From Phycisphaerales bacterium (GTDB lineage Bacteria; Planctomycetota; Phycisphaerae; Phycisphaerales; UBA1924), in NCBI GenBank assembly GCA_030680655.1, contig JAUXUZ010000496.1:1-27907 (forward strand): a stretch of DNA of 27,907 bases, read 5' to 3'. Below, piece after piece: positions 13,240-20,921 of this stretch. Within the stretch, counting starts at the first letter, position 1, and the number at the start of each line of letters is the position of its first letter. The translations under genes and the position numbers were made by a program. A model generated the notes under the pieces. That model was given only the letters and a program-made list of their open reading frames with translations. It searched no databases and was not told the DNA's origin.

Positions 13240-13554
13240 ATGAACCGCTCACTCTTTCCCGCCGTTGCGGCCGTCGCAGTTGTCGCCGTCATGGTCGTTC
13301 CCGGTTGCGAGCAGAAGCTCACCGACGAGAAGTTCGATCAGCTCAAGCTCGGCATGACAGGCCAGGAGGTGGAGGCGATCCTCCGCTGCGGCAAGGGTGA
13401 CGATGAGACGCCGAGCGGGACGTCGATGTCCGGCAGTGGGCTTTCGGGCAGCCGCGGAGCGGACTTGGTCTACGTGTACAAGAGCGGCGACCATTCGGTA
13501 ACCGTTACCTACCGCGAAGGCAAGGCGGTCCAGTTCAACAAGCGGGGTTTCTAA
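13240..13554 (+). CDS. Small lipoprotein, BamE/SmpA-like fold
   Basis: The product is 104 residues. A lipoprotein signal peptide ends VVPGC (Cys23; Pro at the -2 position is unusual). The mature part has LTDEKFDQLKLGMTGQEVEA followed by IL, matching the L-x-x-G-M-T-x-x-E-V-x-x-I-L pattern of BamE/SmpA/OmlA-type domains. It then has a Gly/Ser-rich loop and a beta hairpin (ADLVYVYKSG, SVTVTYREGKAVQFNKRGF). Such domains bind partners at the outer membrane or inhibit enzymes; specific function here is unknown. The ATG at 13240 is favoured over the in-frame GTG at 13225, which lies inside the promoter hexamer region. The stop codon overlaps that of the convergent [2Fe-2S] gene. Confidence 0.78.
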   Translation: MNRSLFPAVAAVAVVAVMVVPGCEQKLTDEKFDQLKLGMTGQEVEAILRCGKGDDETPSGTSMSGSGLSGSRGADLVYVYKSGDHSVTVTYREGKAVQFNKRGF

Positions 13555-13883
13555 GGCTCACGTGGAAGCGGCGGGTTGTCCCCCGGTGCCCCTTCGCCCT
13601 CGGTTGCCCGGCGTACAACGGCCTCGTCTCGCTTCTTGCTCACGTGGTAGGCGAGGCGGGTCTTGGCGTACTCCTCCGGCGAGACGCTCAGGTCGGGGAG
13701 CACGCCGTCTCTGTGCTGCGCGTACAGGTGCTTGAGGAACGGAACGCACCAGCCGCAGCCGGTGCCGGCGCCCAGGCACTCGCTGATCAGGCTCGCGACT
13801 GGCGGGTCCTGCTGCTTGCAGAACGTGCGCACCTTGCGGAGCGACACGCGGAAGCAGAGGCATACCTCGTCGTCGGGGTTCAC
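13551..13883 (-). CDS. BFD-like [2Fe-2S]-binding protein
   Basis: The 110-residue product starts with a bacterioferritin-associated-ferredoxin (BFD) type domain: VCLCFRVSLRKVRTFC, then LGAGTGCGWCVPFL. The four cluster ligands are Cys8, Cys10, Cys43 and Cys46 (C-x-C ... C-x2-C). BFD domains bind a [2Fe-2S] cluster and act in iron release from bacterioferritin or as modules in oxidoreductases. The C-terminal half is charged and probably helical (SPEEYAKTRLAYHVSKKRDE) with a Pro-rich end. GTG at 13883 is chosen because it lies 5 nt after a TACGAT hexamer. The open frame extends further upstream, but that part is antisense to murE and does not look like protein. The gene diverges from murE and converges with the small lipoprotein gene. 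Confidence 0.8.
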   Translation of the reverse strand: MNPDDEVCLCFRVSLRKVRTFCKQQDPPVASLISECLGAGTGCGWCVPFLKHLYAQHRDGVLPDLSVSPEEYAKTRLAYHVSKKRDEAVVRRATEGEGAPGDNPPLPREP

Positions 13884-13888
13884 CGTCA

Positions 13889-13894
13889 ATCGTA
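13889..13894 (-). promoter_or_regulatory. Putative -10 (TACGAT) of the [2Fe-2S] protein gene
   Basis: TACGAT on the minus strand ends 5 nt before the GTG start. It lies in the 69-nt spacer shared with the murE promoter. Confidence 0.45.
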
Positions 13895-13936
13895 GCGGCG
13901 GCGTGGTGTTTCTGTCCCTTCCCGACGCGCGGGGCC

Positions 13937-13944
13937 GATACTCT
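13937..13944 (+). promoter_or_regulatory. Putative -10 (GATACT/TACTCT) of the murE operon
   Basis: Two overlapping hexamers end 10 and 8 nt before the ATG at 13953. No Shine-Dalgarno lies between. Confidence 0.4.
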
Positions 13945-13952
13945 CTCTCGCC

Positions 13953-15692
13953 ATGATGCTTCGCGTGCTCACGGAGGGGCTGCCTGTGGCGGTCGTGCCA
14001 TCGACCACCGGTGGCGGCGCGCCCACGGATGCCCGATCGGCCGCCGATGGGCTGCGGATCTGCGACATCACGGAGGACTCGCGCACCGTGATGCCGGGCT
14101 CGTTGTTCGTGGCCCGCAAGGGTGAGCGTGCCGATGGGAACGCGTTTATCGCGGCCGCGGTCGCTGCGGGGGCCTCGGCGGTCCTGAGCGACAACCCCGC
14201 GGTGCGCCTCCCTGCGGGCGTAGACCCAGGCGGCAGGGTGTTGCTGCTCACCAGCAGCAGCCTGCCCGACTCGGTCGCGGCGATGGCCGAGCGGTTCTTT
14301 GGCAACCCATCGTCGCGCCTGGCGATGATCGGCATCACGGGCACCAAGGGCAAGACGACGTGCGCCTACCTGACCCGGCAACTCCTTGGTGCGGGAGGGA
14401 GCAAGTGCGGGCTCATCGGCACGGTGTGCATCGATGACGGTGTGGAAGTCGCGCCCGCCCTGCTCACCACGCCCCCGGCACTGGAACTGTCGCGGACGAT
14501 CGCCCGCATGGTGGACGCGGGCTGCACCGCCTGCGTGATGGAAACTTCGAGCCACGCGCTTGACCAGGGACGCGCGGCCGCGCTGGCGTACCGGGTCGGC
14601 GTCTTTACGAATCTCGGGCACGATCATCTCGATTACCACCACACCCTTGAGGCCTACGCGGGGGCGAAGGCGAGGCTGTTTGGCATGCTCCCAGACGCTG
14701 CGCTTGGCGGCGTGGCGGTGGTCAACGCCGACGACCCGTGGTGCGAAACGATGCTGAAGGGGTGCCGCGCGGGCGTGGTGCGGTGCTCGATGAAGTCACG
14801 CCCCGGCGCCGCGGCTCCGCCGATCGACTGCTCGGCACGCATCGTCAGCGAGAGCCCGGCGGGGACGGTGATCGACGTGCACGCGCCGTTCACCGGCGAT
14901 CGCTCAGCGCAGGTGTTCCTGCCGCTCATCGGCGCGCACAACGTGATGAACGCGGTGCAGGCCGCGTGCGCGGCGTTCGCCTGCGGGGTTGATGGGCGTG
15001 TGATCGCCGAGGCGCTCACCGTCGTTTCGGCGCCGCCGGGCCGGATGGAGCCCGTGACGGGTGACGATGCGCCGTTCGCCGTTTACGTTGACTACGCCCA
15101 CACGCCCGACTCGCTCTCGGCGGTGCTCACGGTCGCACGCCGCGCGGTCGTTGCCGAGGGTAAGGGGGGTCGCGTGCTCGCGCTGTTTGGGTGCGGCGGC
15201 GACCGGGACGCCACGAAGCGACCGAGGATGGGCGCGGCCGCGGCCGGCCTGGCCGACGTGGTGTTCATCAGCAGCGACAACCCGCGCACCGAAGACCCGG
15301 TGGAGATCATCCGGCAGATCGTCGCCGGAGTCCTTTCGACGCAACGCGCAGCGTTGAGGATCGAGGCCGATCGCCGGGCGGCGATCGACGCCGCGGTCGC
15401 CGAGTGCCGCGCGGGCGACGTGCTGCTGATCGCGGGGAAAGGGCACGAGGACTACCAGGTGCTCTCAGACAACGCGGGCGGCACGCGGAAGATCCACTTT
15501 GACGACCGCGAGCAGGCGATTGCCGCGCTCCGCGCGAGGGACGTGGCGGCCGCGGCGTTCGTGCCCGGCTGCCTGATCCCGCCGGCCCGTCACGCGCAAC
15601 CGCACCACGCGACGGCGGTGCCGGGTGGGGGCGGGCCGATCAGGCACACCGCCCGTCCGCGACCAGCCGATCCGACCGGAGAGAACCGTTGA
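13953..15692 (+). CDS. murE: UDP-MurNAc-tripeptide synthetase (meso-diaminopimelate-adding)
   Basis: MurE adds the third stem-peptide residue to UDP-MurNAc-L-Ala-D-Glu in the cytosol. The 579-residue product has the substrate domain first (ITEDSRTVMPGSLFVA). The ATP-binding P-loop GITGTKGKTT is at residues 127-136. The central segment TLEAYAGAKARLFG contains the lysine that is carbamylated in this family, and VYVDYAHTPDSL marks the last domain. SSDNPRTEDP carries the D-N-P-R motif that selects meso-diaminopimelate over lysine. A roughly 45-residue Pro/His-rich C-terminal extension after AIAALRARD is unusual. ATG 13953 (or the adjacent ATG 13956) follows a TACTCT hexamer without Shine-Dalgarno. 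The stop TGA overlaps the TTG start of murF. Confidence 0.95.
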   Translation: MMLRVLTEGLPVAVVPSTTGGGAPTDARSAADGLRICDITEDSRTVMPGSLFVARKGERADGNAFIAAAVAAGASAVLSDNPAVRLPAGVDPGGRVLLLTSSSLPDSVAAMAERFFGNPSSRLAMIGITGTKGKTTCAYLTRQLLGAGGSKCGLIGTVCIDDGVEVAPALLTTPPALELSRTIARMVDAGCTACVMETSSHALDQGRAAALAYRVGVFTNLGHDHLDYHHTLEAYAGAKARLFGMLPDAALGGVAVVNADDPWCETMLKGCRAGVVRCSMKSRPGAAAPPIDCSARIVSESPAGTVIDVHAPFTGDRSAQVFLPLIGAHNVMNAVQAACAAFACGVDGRVIAEALTVVSAPPGRMEPVTGDDAPFAVYVDYAHTPDSLSAVLTVARRAVVAEGKGGRVLALFGCGGDRDATKRPRMGAAAAGLADVVFISSDNPRTEDPVEIIRQIVAGVLSTQRAALRIEADRRAAIDAAVAECRAGDVLLIAGKGHEDYQVLSDNAGGTRKIHFDDREQAIAALRARDVAAAAFVPGCLIPPARHAQPHHATAVPGGGGPIRHTARPRPADPTGENR

Positions 15693-17266
15693 CCGAGACT
15701 CGACCAGTTGAACCCGCACTTTCACACTCGGCGCCCACGGAGCCGGCAGCGCCCCGCGTCGATGCGCCGTTCTGGACCGCTTCAATCCTTGCCTCAGCCA
15801 CGGGTGGAAAGTGGTCAGGCAAGGTGCCAGACGGCCAGCTCGCGCTGTCGGGGGTGTGCATTGACAGCCGCGCGGTGGCAATGGGCTGCGCGTTTGTGGC
15901 GATCCGCGGTGACAATCACGACGGGCACGAGTTCGCGGCCAGGGCCGCCGAGGCCGGCGCTGCCGTCGTCATCACCAGTCGCCCGGTTTCGGGGCTCGGC
16001 TCGACCCCGGTGCTGGTTGTCGAAGACACGCGGAGGGCGCTCGGCCGCCTCGCCGGCGCGTACCGGGAGCACCTCGCAGCACAGGGCACCGTCTTCATCG
16101 CCGTGTGCGGGAGCAACGGCAAGACCACGACCGTTCGGATGATCGACGCCGTGCTCCGGGCCGGTGGTCTGTGCGGAACAGCGAGCCAGAAGTCGTTCAA
16201 CAACGATGTAGGTGTTCCCCTCACCGTGCTCTCCGCCCGGGTGGGCGATCAGTTTGTGCTCTGCGAGGTCGGCACCAACCACCCCGGCGAGATCAACATG
16301 CTGGGGGCGATCGTGCGCCCGGGTATCGCTGTCATCACCAGCATCGGGCGCGAGCATCTGGAGGGGTTTGGCGACCTTGCCGGCGTGATGCGGGAGGAGG
16401 GGAGCATCGCGAGCCACCTGCGTGAGAACGGCACGCTGCTGCACGCGGAGGCTCCGGCGCTCGAGGACGGCCGCACGTTCGAGGGTCTGCTGGCGACGTA
16501 CACGAACCACTTCACGTCGCGCTGCATGGACCGGGCCTACTGGATCAGGCGCCCGCAGGCGGCTGAGATCGCGGGCGTCGGGCAGGTGTCGCGCGTGGGT
16601 GTTCAGTGGAAGGACCTGCACGGCAACATCTGGCGCGTCCCCCTCGGTGGAGAGCACAACGCCGCCAACGCCATGCTCGCGGTGTGGGTCGGGCAGGCGA
16701 TGGGGCTCGACAACGAGGTGATCGCCGCGGGGCTGCTGAACGTCGAGGCGCCCGCGATGCGTCAGCAGGTCATCACCGCCGGCCCGGTCACGGTCGTTAA
16801 CGACGCGTACAACGCCAACCCCGATTCGATGCTCGCTGCACTCGCCGCTTTCAGCCAGCTCACCCCGAGCGCGCAGAGGCGGGTGGCGATCATCGGCCAG
16901 ATGGGGGAACTCGGCGCCTCGGCCGCGGCAGCCCATGCGGAGGTCCTCGCGGCTGCGCTGGCGCAGCCCGGCATCGGGGCGGTCATCGTTGTCGGCCCGT
17001 TGTTCGCGGCAGCGGCCGCAGATGTCCCGCCTGGAGCGCTGCTTGCGGTTGAGCCGCTGATGTCGGCCGAATCGGCGGAGCGGTTGGCTTCGTACATCAA
17101 GCCGGGCGACGCCGTGCTCGTGAAGGGCTCGCGCTCGCAGGCGATGGAGCGGGTCGTCGACGCGATCTCCGCGCGGTTCGCGTCTCGGCCCGGGGCGGCC
17201 CGACCGGCGGGCGCTAGGCCGACGGGCACGACGATCACGCCCGGCAAGGAGCGCACCGCACCATGA
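15689..17266 (+). CDS. murF: UDP-MurNAc-tripeptide:D-Ala-D-Ala ligase
   Basis: MurF adds D-Ala-D-Ala to complete the UDP-MurNAc-pentapeptide. The 525-residue product has the N-terminal substrate domain (LSGVCIDSRAVAMGCAFVAI), the P-loop GSNGKTTT (residues 141-148) and EVGTNHPGEI in the central domain. The C-terminal domain markers are VVNDAYNANPDSM and VLVKGSRSQAMERVV. The first 25 residues and the last 25 (Pro/Arg/Thr-rich) are extensions without recognisable fold. The start is TTG at 15689, inside the overlap TTGA with the murE stop. GGAGAG 5 nt upstream decides it. The stop overlaps the mraY ATG (ATGA). Translation is therefore coupled through all three genes. Confidence 0.95.
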   Translation: MTETRPVEPALSHSAPTEPAAPRVDAPFWTASILASATGGKWSGKVPDGQLALSGVCIDSRAVAMGCAFVAIRGDNHDGHEFAARAAEAGAAVVITSRPVSGLGSTPVLVVEDTRRALGRLAGAYREHLAAQGTVFIAVCGSNGKTTTVRMIDAVLRAGGLCGTASQKSFNNDVGVPLTVLSARVGDQFVLCEVGTNHPGEINMLGAIVRPGIAVITSIGREHLEGFGDLAGVMREEGSIASHLRENGTLLHAEAPALEDGRTFEGLLATYTNHFTSRCMDRAYWIRRPQAAEIAGVGQVSRVGVQWKDLHGNIWRVPLGGEHNAANAMLAVWVGQAMGLDNEVIAAGLLNVEAPAMRQQVITAGPVTVVNDAYNANPDSMLAALAAFSQLTPSAQRRVAIIGQMGELGASAAAAHAEVLAAALAQPGIGAVIVVGPLFAAAAADVPPGALLAVEPLMSAESAERLASYIKPGDAVLVKGSRSQAMERVVDAISARFASRPGAARPAGARPTGTTITPGKERTAP

Positions 17267-18444
17267 TCCCCTGGCTCATGGAACTGCTGCGCAACTGGCT
17301 GATCGCGCGAGAGGTCTACTCGTTTGCTCAGCTCTTTGAGCAGATCCACTTCCGTGCGCTGTCGGCGGCGCTGCTCTCGTTCGTGGCGGTCATCGTGCTC
17401 GGGAAGCCGGTGATCGGCTGGCTGCGCCGGAAGAAGATCGGCGACACGGGCATGACCGACTCGAGCCTGCTGGCCGCCAGCGCGACCAGCAAGGCCTCGA
17501 CGCCGACGATGGGGGGGCTGCTGATCGTCGGCGCGATCGTGGTCGTCACGCTGCTGCTGGCGGACGTGCGGAACTTCTACATCCAGCTGGGGCTCATCGT
17601 CGCCGTGTGGCTGGCGGTTCTGGGCGGGTTCGATGACTGGCTGAAGCTCACCGCTGCCTCACGCCCGGGGGGCAGCCGACAGGGCCTGCGCTCGTGGGAG
17701 AAGCTGGTCTTTCAGCTCGGGCTCGGGCTCATCATCGGGTACTTCGCGTTCAACCACGGGCTCCGTGAGGACGCCGCGCCGTCGGCGGCGCACGTGCTCA
17801 ACCTCCCGTTCCAGAAGACCTACGAGAACGCGGGGGGCGGCGCGGGCTTTGCGCCCGGGCTCTTCTTCCTTTCGCGGGGGGTGTACATCGTTGTCGCGAT
17901 CCTGATGATCGCGGGGATGTCCAACGCCACCAACATCTCCGACGGCATGGACGGCCTTGCCACGGGCATCAGCGCAGCGGTGGCCCTGGGCGTGATGGTG
18001 CTCTGCGGCATCGCCGGCAGTCAGGCGGCGGCCCAGTACCTGCTGGTGCCGTACGTCGTGCAGTCGGACGAGCTCACCGTGCTCGCGGGCGCGATGGCCG
18101 GCGCGTGCATGGGGTTCCTCTGGTTCAACTGCTCCCCGGCGAGTGTGTTCATGGGCGACACCGGCAGCCTTGCGCTCGGTGGCCTGATCGCCTACCTCGC
18201 GCTGGTGATCCGTCAAGAGGCCATCGTTTTATTCATGTGCATGGTGTTCCTGCTCGAGATCGGCTCGGTCGTGCTGCAGGTTGGCTGGTTCAAGATGAGC
18301 AAGGGCAAGCGCATCTTCAAGTGCGCCCCGTATCACCACCACTTGCACCTTTCGGGCTGGCGGGAGCAGCAAGTCGTCTCGCGGTTCTGGATCGTCAGCG
18401 TGCTGCTGGTGGTTCTTGCGCTCGCGTCGATCAAGGCACGCTAG
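17263..18444 (+). CDS. mraY: Phospho-N-acetylmuramoyl-pentapeptide transferase
   Basis: MraY transfers phospho-MurNAc-pentapeptide to undecaprenyl phosphate, making lipid I at the inner membrane. The 393-residue product has about ten membrane segments. The catalytic motifs are present: STPTMGGLL (79-87), FDDWLK (Asp124, Asp125), NATNISDGMDGLATG (Asp227) and FMGDTGSLALGG (Asp299). The histidine motif is APYHHHLHLSGW (His358-360); in most MraY proteins it reads H-H-H-F-E, so the Phe-Glu pair is replaced by Leu-His here. The ATG overlaps the murF stop and is preceded by AAGGAG at about 11 nt. murD, ftsW and murG, which often follow in division/cell-wall clusters, are absent. The gene converges on the NPCBM-like gene after 32 nt, with no clear terminator. 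Confidence 0.95.
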   Translation: MIPWLMELLRNWLIAREVYSFAQLFEQIHFRALSAALLSFVAVIVLGKPVIGWLRRKKIGDTGMTDSSLLAASATSKASTPTMGGLLIVGAIVVVTLLLADVRNFYIQLGLIVAVWLAVLGGFDDWLKLTAASRPGGSRQGLRSWEKLVFQLGLGLIIGYFAFNHGLREDAAPSAAHVLNLPFQKTYENAGGGAGFAPGLFFLSRGVYIVVAILMIAGMSNATNISDGMDGLATGISAAVALGVMVLCGIAGSQAAAQYLLVPYVVQSDELTVLAGAMAGACMGFLWFNCSPASVFMGDTGSLALGGLIAYLALVIRQEAIVLFMCMVFLLEIGSVVLQVGWFKMSKGKRIFKCAPYHHHLHLSGWREQQVVSRFWIVSVLLVVLALASIKAR

Positions 18445-18476
18445 CACGGCCCGGCCACAGGCGGTGCGATCTGAGT

Positions 18477-19772
18477 CTACTTCGCGGCGCCGCCAAGCCC
18501 TACCAGCACGTGCCGGAGGACGACCGTGTCCTGGGTCGGCCCGTTCTTCCCTTCGCCGACGCGCACGCTGAGCCACACCTGGTCGCTGCCGTCTGTGGCC
18601 AGGGTCGCGTCAAGGGCCGCGACCGGCGTGGCGCTGTTGAGCGTGAACGCAGTAACGGGCCTGGGAGCAGCGGGTTGCTTCCCGATGGTGCTCACGGTCA
18701 CGGTGCAGTCACCCCAGCGGCGGCACTCTTCAGGGAGCACCACCCATCCGGTGATTCGGGTGGCACCTGCCGGCAGCCTCCACCGGACTTCGCCCGGCTC
18801 GGCGATGGTGAGGTCGCGCGTTCCCAAGGGTTGGTCGCCCCCCTGGATCGGGTCCATGGTCCCGCCGTCGCTTGCGCAGGAGGCCAGCGGCATCGCCGCT
18901 TCGGACCAGCCCGCCAGCGTCGCCCCTTGAAGCAGAGCGACATCGATCCGCGCGGGGAGCGCACCCTTGGCCCGCACGAGCCTGGCCTCGCGTACTGCGC
19001 TGCCGGCTGCTCCCCTCTCGAGTGTGAACTCGGCCGCGGCCGTGCGCTCATCCGCTGCGGAACCGTCGCCGCTGCGAAGCCACACGAGCGGCCCCGGCAT
19101 GCGTGGTGCGCTGCTTGAAAGGGTCACGCGAGCGATCCGATCGATCGGCACGACGACTCTGGCTTTATCGCCAGCGCGCTCGATCGTTACTTCGAGCCCG
19201 TCACCCTTGCGCAGCTGCTTTGGCGTGGCGATCGATTCGATGAACCCGTCGAGCCGGTCACCGTTGGCCAGAAGGAGCGTGTCGCCCGCTGGCCGTGCGG
19301 AGAGGGAGGGTGCTCCTTCTGCCAAGCGACCGTCGGTGGCCGTGCTCAGCGAGGCGAGCGAATCGAGCGAGAACTCCACCCGCCCGATGCGCTTGTGCAC
19401 GAGCATCAATCCGTCAGCCTTTGCAGCGAGGAGATCGCCGCGCAGGCGCGATCCATCGGTGAGATCGAGCCACACACCGCTCCCCTCTGCCCCGGCGCCG
19501 ACGGCGGCACCGTCTTGAGGGGGCGCGGGCGGCAGCCCAGGCCACGAGCGTTCGGGCCCCCACATCGATGACCGCACGATCGCGACAGGTTGCTCGACGG
19601 TCACTTCTCCGTCCTGGAGCTTGAGCACGGCAGCGCCTTGCGCAAGCGACACGAGCTCGCCCGCGGTTGACCGCAGCGACCGGTCCAGCACAACCACGTG
19701 CGCCGGTGTCACCCGCTGCCCTTCAAGCGGACCCGCCAGCACCGCTGCACAGACAAGAATCGTCGTCACCAT
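18477..19772 (-). CDS. Secreted NPCBM-like protein, last gene of the minus-strand operon
   Basis: The product is 431 residues. A signal peptide (MVTTILVCAAVLAGPLEG) leads into beta-rich sequence. The middle contains repeated strand motifs of the type LTDGSRLRGDLLAAKADGLM and LLLANGDRLDGFIESIA, which resemble each other (D-G/G-D, R-L, G-x-L/I). The C-terminal 130 residues (PLGTRDLTIAEPGEVRWRLP, then WGDCTVTVSTIGKQ and VWLSVRVGEGKNG) look like an NPCBM/NEW2-type carbohydrate-binding beta-sandwich; this is a pattern judgement. The ATG at 19772 follows GGGAGG by 5 nt and lies 29 nt after the toroid gene's stop, so the genes are probably cotranscribed. Expected location is periplasm or cell surface. 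Confidence 0.72.
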   Translation of the reverse strand: MVTTILVCAAVLAGPLEGQRVTPAHVVVLDRSLRSTAGELVSLAQGAAVLKLQDGEVTVEQPVAIVRSSMWGPERSWPGLPPAPPQDGAAVGAGAEGSGVWLDLTDGSRLRGDLLAAKADGLMLVHKRIGRVEFSLDSLASLSTATDGRLAEGAPSLSARPAGDTLLLANGDRLDGFIESIATPKQLRKGDGLEVTIERAGDKARVVVPIDRIARVTLSSSAPRMPGPLVWLRSGDGSAADERTAAAEFTLERGAAGSAVREARLVRAKGALPARIDVALLQGATLAGWSEAAMPLASCASDGGTMDPIQGGDQPLGTRDLTIAEPGEVRWRLPAGATRITGWVVLPEECRRWGDCTVTVSTIGKQPAAPRPVTAFTLNSATPVAALDATLATDGSDQVWLSVRVGEGKNGPTQDTVVLRHVLVGLGGAAK

Positions 19773-19801
19773 CAAAGCCTCCCGCGTGCGCGGCGTGTTG
19801 A

Positions 19802-20920
19802 CTACTTCTGAAAGATCGGCAGGTAGCGCTTGGGCATCTGGAGCACGATGAGCGCCATCGACGTTCCGTAAGCGCTCCCCACACCGCTGTCGTTCCACTC
19901 GCCGCCGCCGGCCTGCCGCTGCAGCAGCTCGGCGCGGGCCGCCGGCCACCACGTCTCCCACGCCTTGCCGCCCGAGAGGTACATGCTCTGGGCGGTGTAG
20001 TACATGCCGTAGAAGTAGTGCGCCTCGGTACGCATCGCTGCGCCGGGCATGGCGGCCTTGAGCAGATACGAAACACCCTTGGCGGCCGCGGGGTCGTCAT
20101 AGACACCCGCGTAATAGAGGCTTGCGACTCCCGCGGCGCTGCGCGGCCACGCGCTCACGCCCGAGTCTTTCTGGTACTTGAAGCCGCCGTCTGGCATCTG
20201 GCACTCGCGGACGTAGGCGACCGCGCGGTCGATCGTGGTCTTTGGGATCTCAAGGCCGGCGTTGCGGGCGCTGCGCAGGCCCATGATCTGGCAGATGGTC
20301 ACCGAGACATCCGCGTCGAACGGGACGGGGTTGTAGCGCCAGCCCCCCTCGTCGTTCTGGGTGCGTTCGATCATCCGGCAGGCACGCACGAGGGCATCGT
20401 GCACACGGTCGGCCAGGGCGGTGTCGCCGCCGCCTGCGGTCATGCCGTAGACCTCGCCCAGGAACAGCGTGGCGAAGCCGTGCCCGTACATCGGGCCGTT
20501 GATGCTGTCGCCGGCGATGAGGCCGGTCTCGCTGGAGCAGCTCAGCACGTAGCGCAGGCCCCTATCCACCTCCGGGCCGTACTTGCCGCGACCTGGCAGG
20601 TTGCCGTCGCCCATCAGCGCGAGACAGGCCACGCTCGTCACGGCCACGTTCTTGCCGAAGCGGCCCGACCCGAACGAGCCGTCGTCGTTCTGCATCGACG
20701 CCAGCGCGGCGAGACCACGGTCGATCGCCGCGGTCAGTTCCGGCGTGATCTCCCCCTCGATCGCTGCGTTCTGGGCGCCGGCGTCGCTGGCGGGTTGACG
20801 CGCGGCCGTGCCCGGGCCGGCCAGCCCAGCGCCCGCTGCGGGCGGATCGATACGCACGCCCTCGGGCTGCGACGCGAGCGCGATCATGAAGCCGCATACG
20901 ACCGGTCCGGTCAAGCTCAT
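19802..20920 (-). CDS. Secreted alpha/alpha-toroid protein (prenyltransferase/squalene-cyclase-like repeats)
   Basis: The 372-residue product has a short hydrophobic signal-like N-terminus (VVCGFMIALAS) and a Pro/Ala linker. Repeated helical-barrel units follow with QW-type motifs: MQNDDGSFG (76-84), TQNDEGGWRY (188-197), CQMPDGGFKY (240-249) and GGGEWNDSG (338-346). The fold is that of squalene-hopene cyclases and protein prenyltransferases. The cyclase acid motif D-x-D-D is not intact: the nearest segment is FDADVS (residues 201-206). Enzyme activity is therefore doubtful, and export argues against lipid cyclisation. The C-terminus ALIVLQMPKRYLPIFQK is of a type I associate with planctomycete members. 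The ATG lies 1 nt after the upstream stop and has GGGGAG before it. It may be a binding scaffold. Confidence 0.82.
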   Translation of the reverse strand: MSLTGPVVCGFMIALASQPEGVRIDPPAAGAGLAGPGTAARQPASDAGAQNAAIEGEITPELTAAIDRGLAALASMQNDDGSFGSGRFGKNVAVTSVACLALMGDGNLPGRGKYGPEVDRGLRYVLSCSSETGLIAGDSINGPMYGHGFATLFLGEVYGMTAGGGDTALADRVHDALVRACRMIERTQNDEGGWRYNPVPFDADVSVTICQIMGLRSARNAGLEIPKTTIDRAVAYVRECQMPDGGFKYQKDSGVSAWPRSAAGVASLYYAGVYDDPAAAKGVSYLLKAAMPGAAMRTEAHYFYGMYYTAQSMYLSGGKAWETWWPAARAELLQRQAGGGEWNDSGVGSAYGTSMALIVLQMPKRYLPIFQK

Positions 20921-20921
20921 G

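Noticed and set aside
13884..14642. Upstream extension of the [2Fe-2S] protein frame
   Set aside because: The extension is antisense to murE and rich in Arg/Gly/His. The conserved domain begins right after the GTG at 13883, which has its own -10-like hexamer.
19802..20920. Squalene-hopene cyclase
   Set aside because: Protein is too short, exported, and lacks an intact D-x-D-D motif; only the repeat fold matches.
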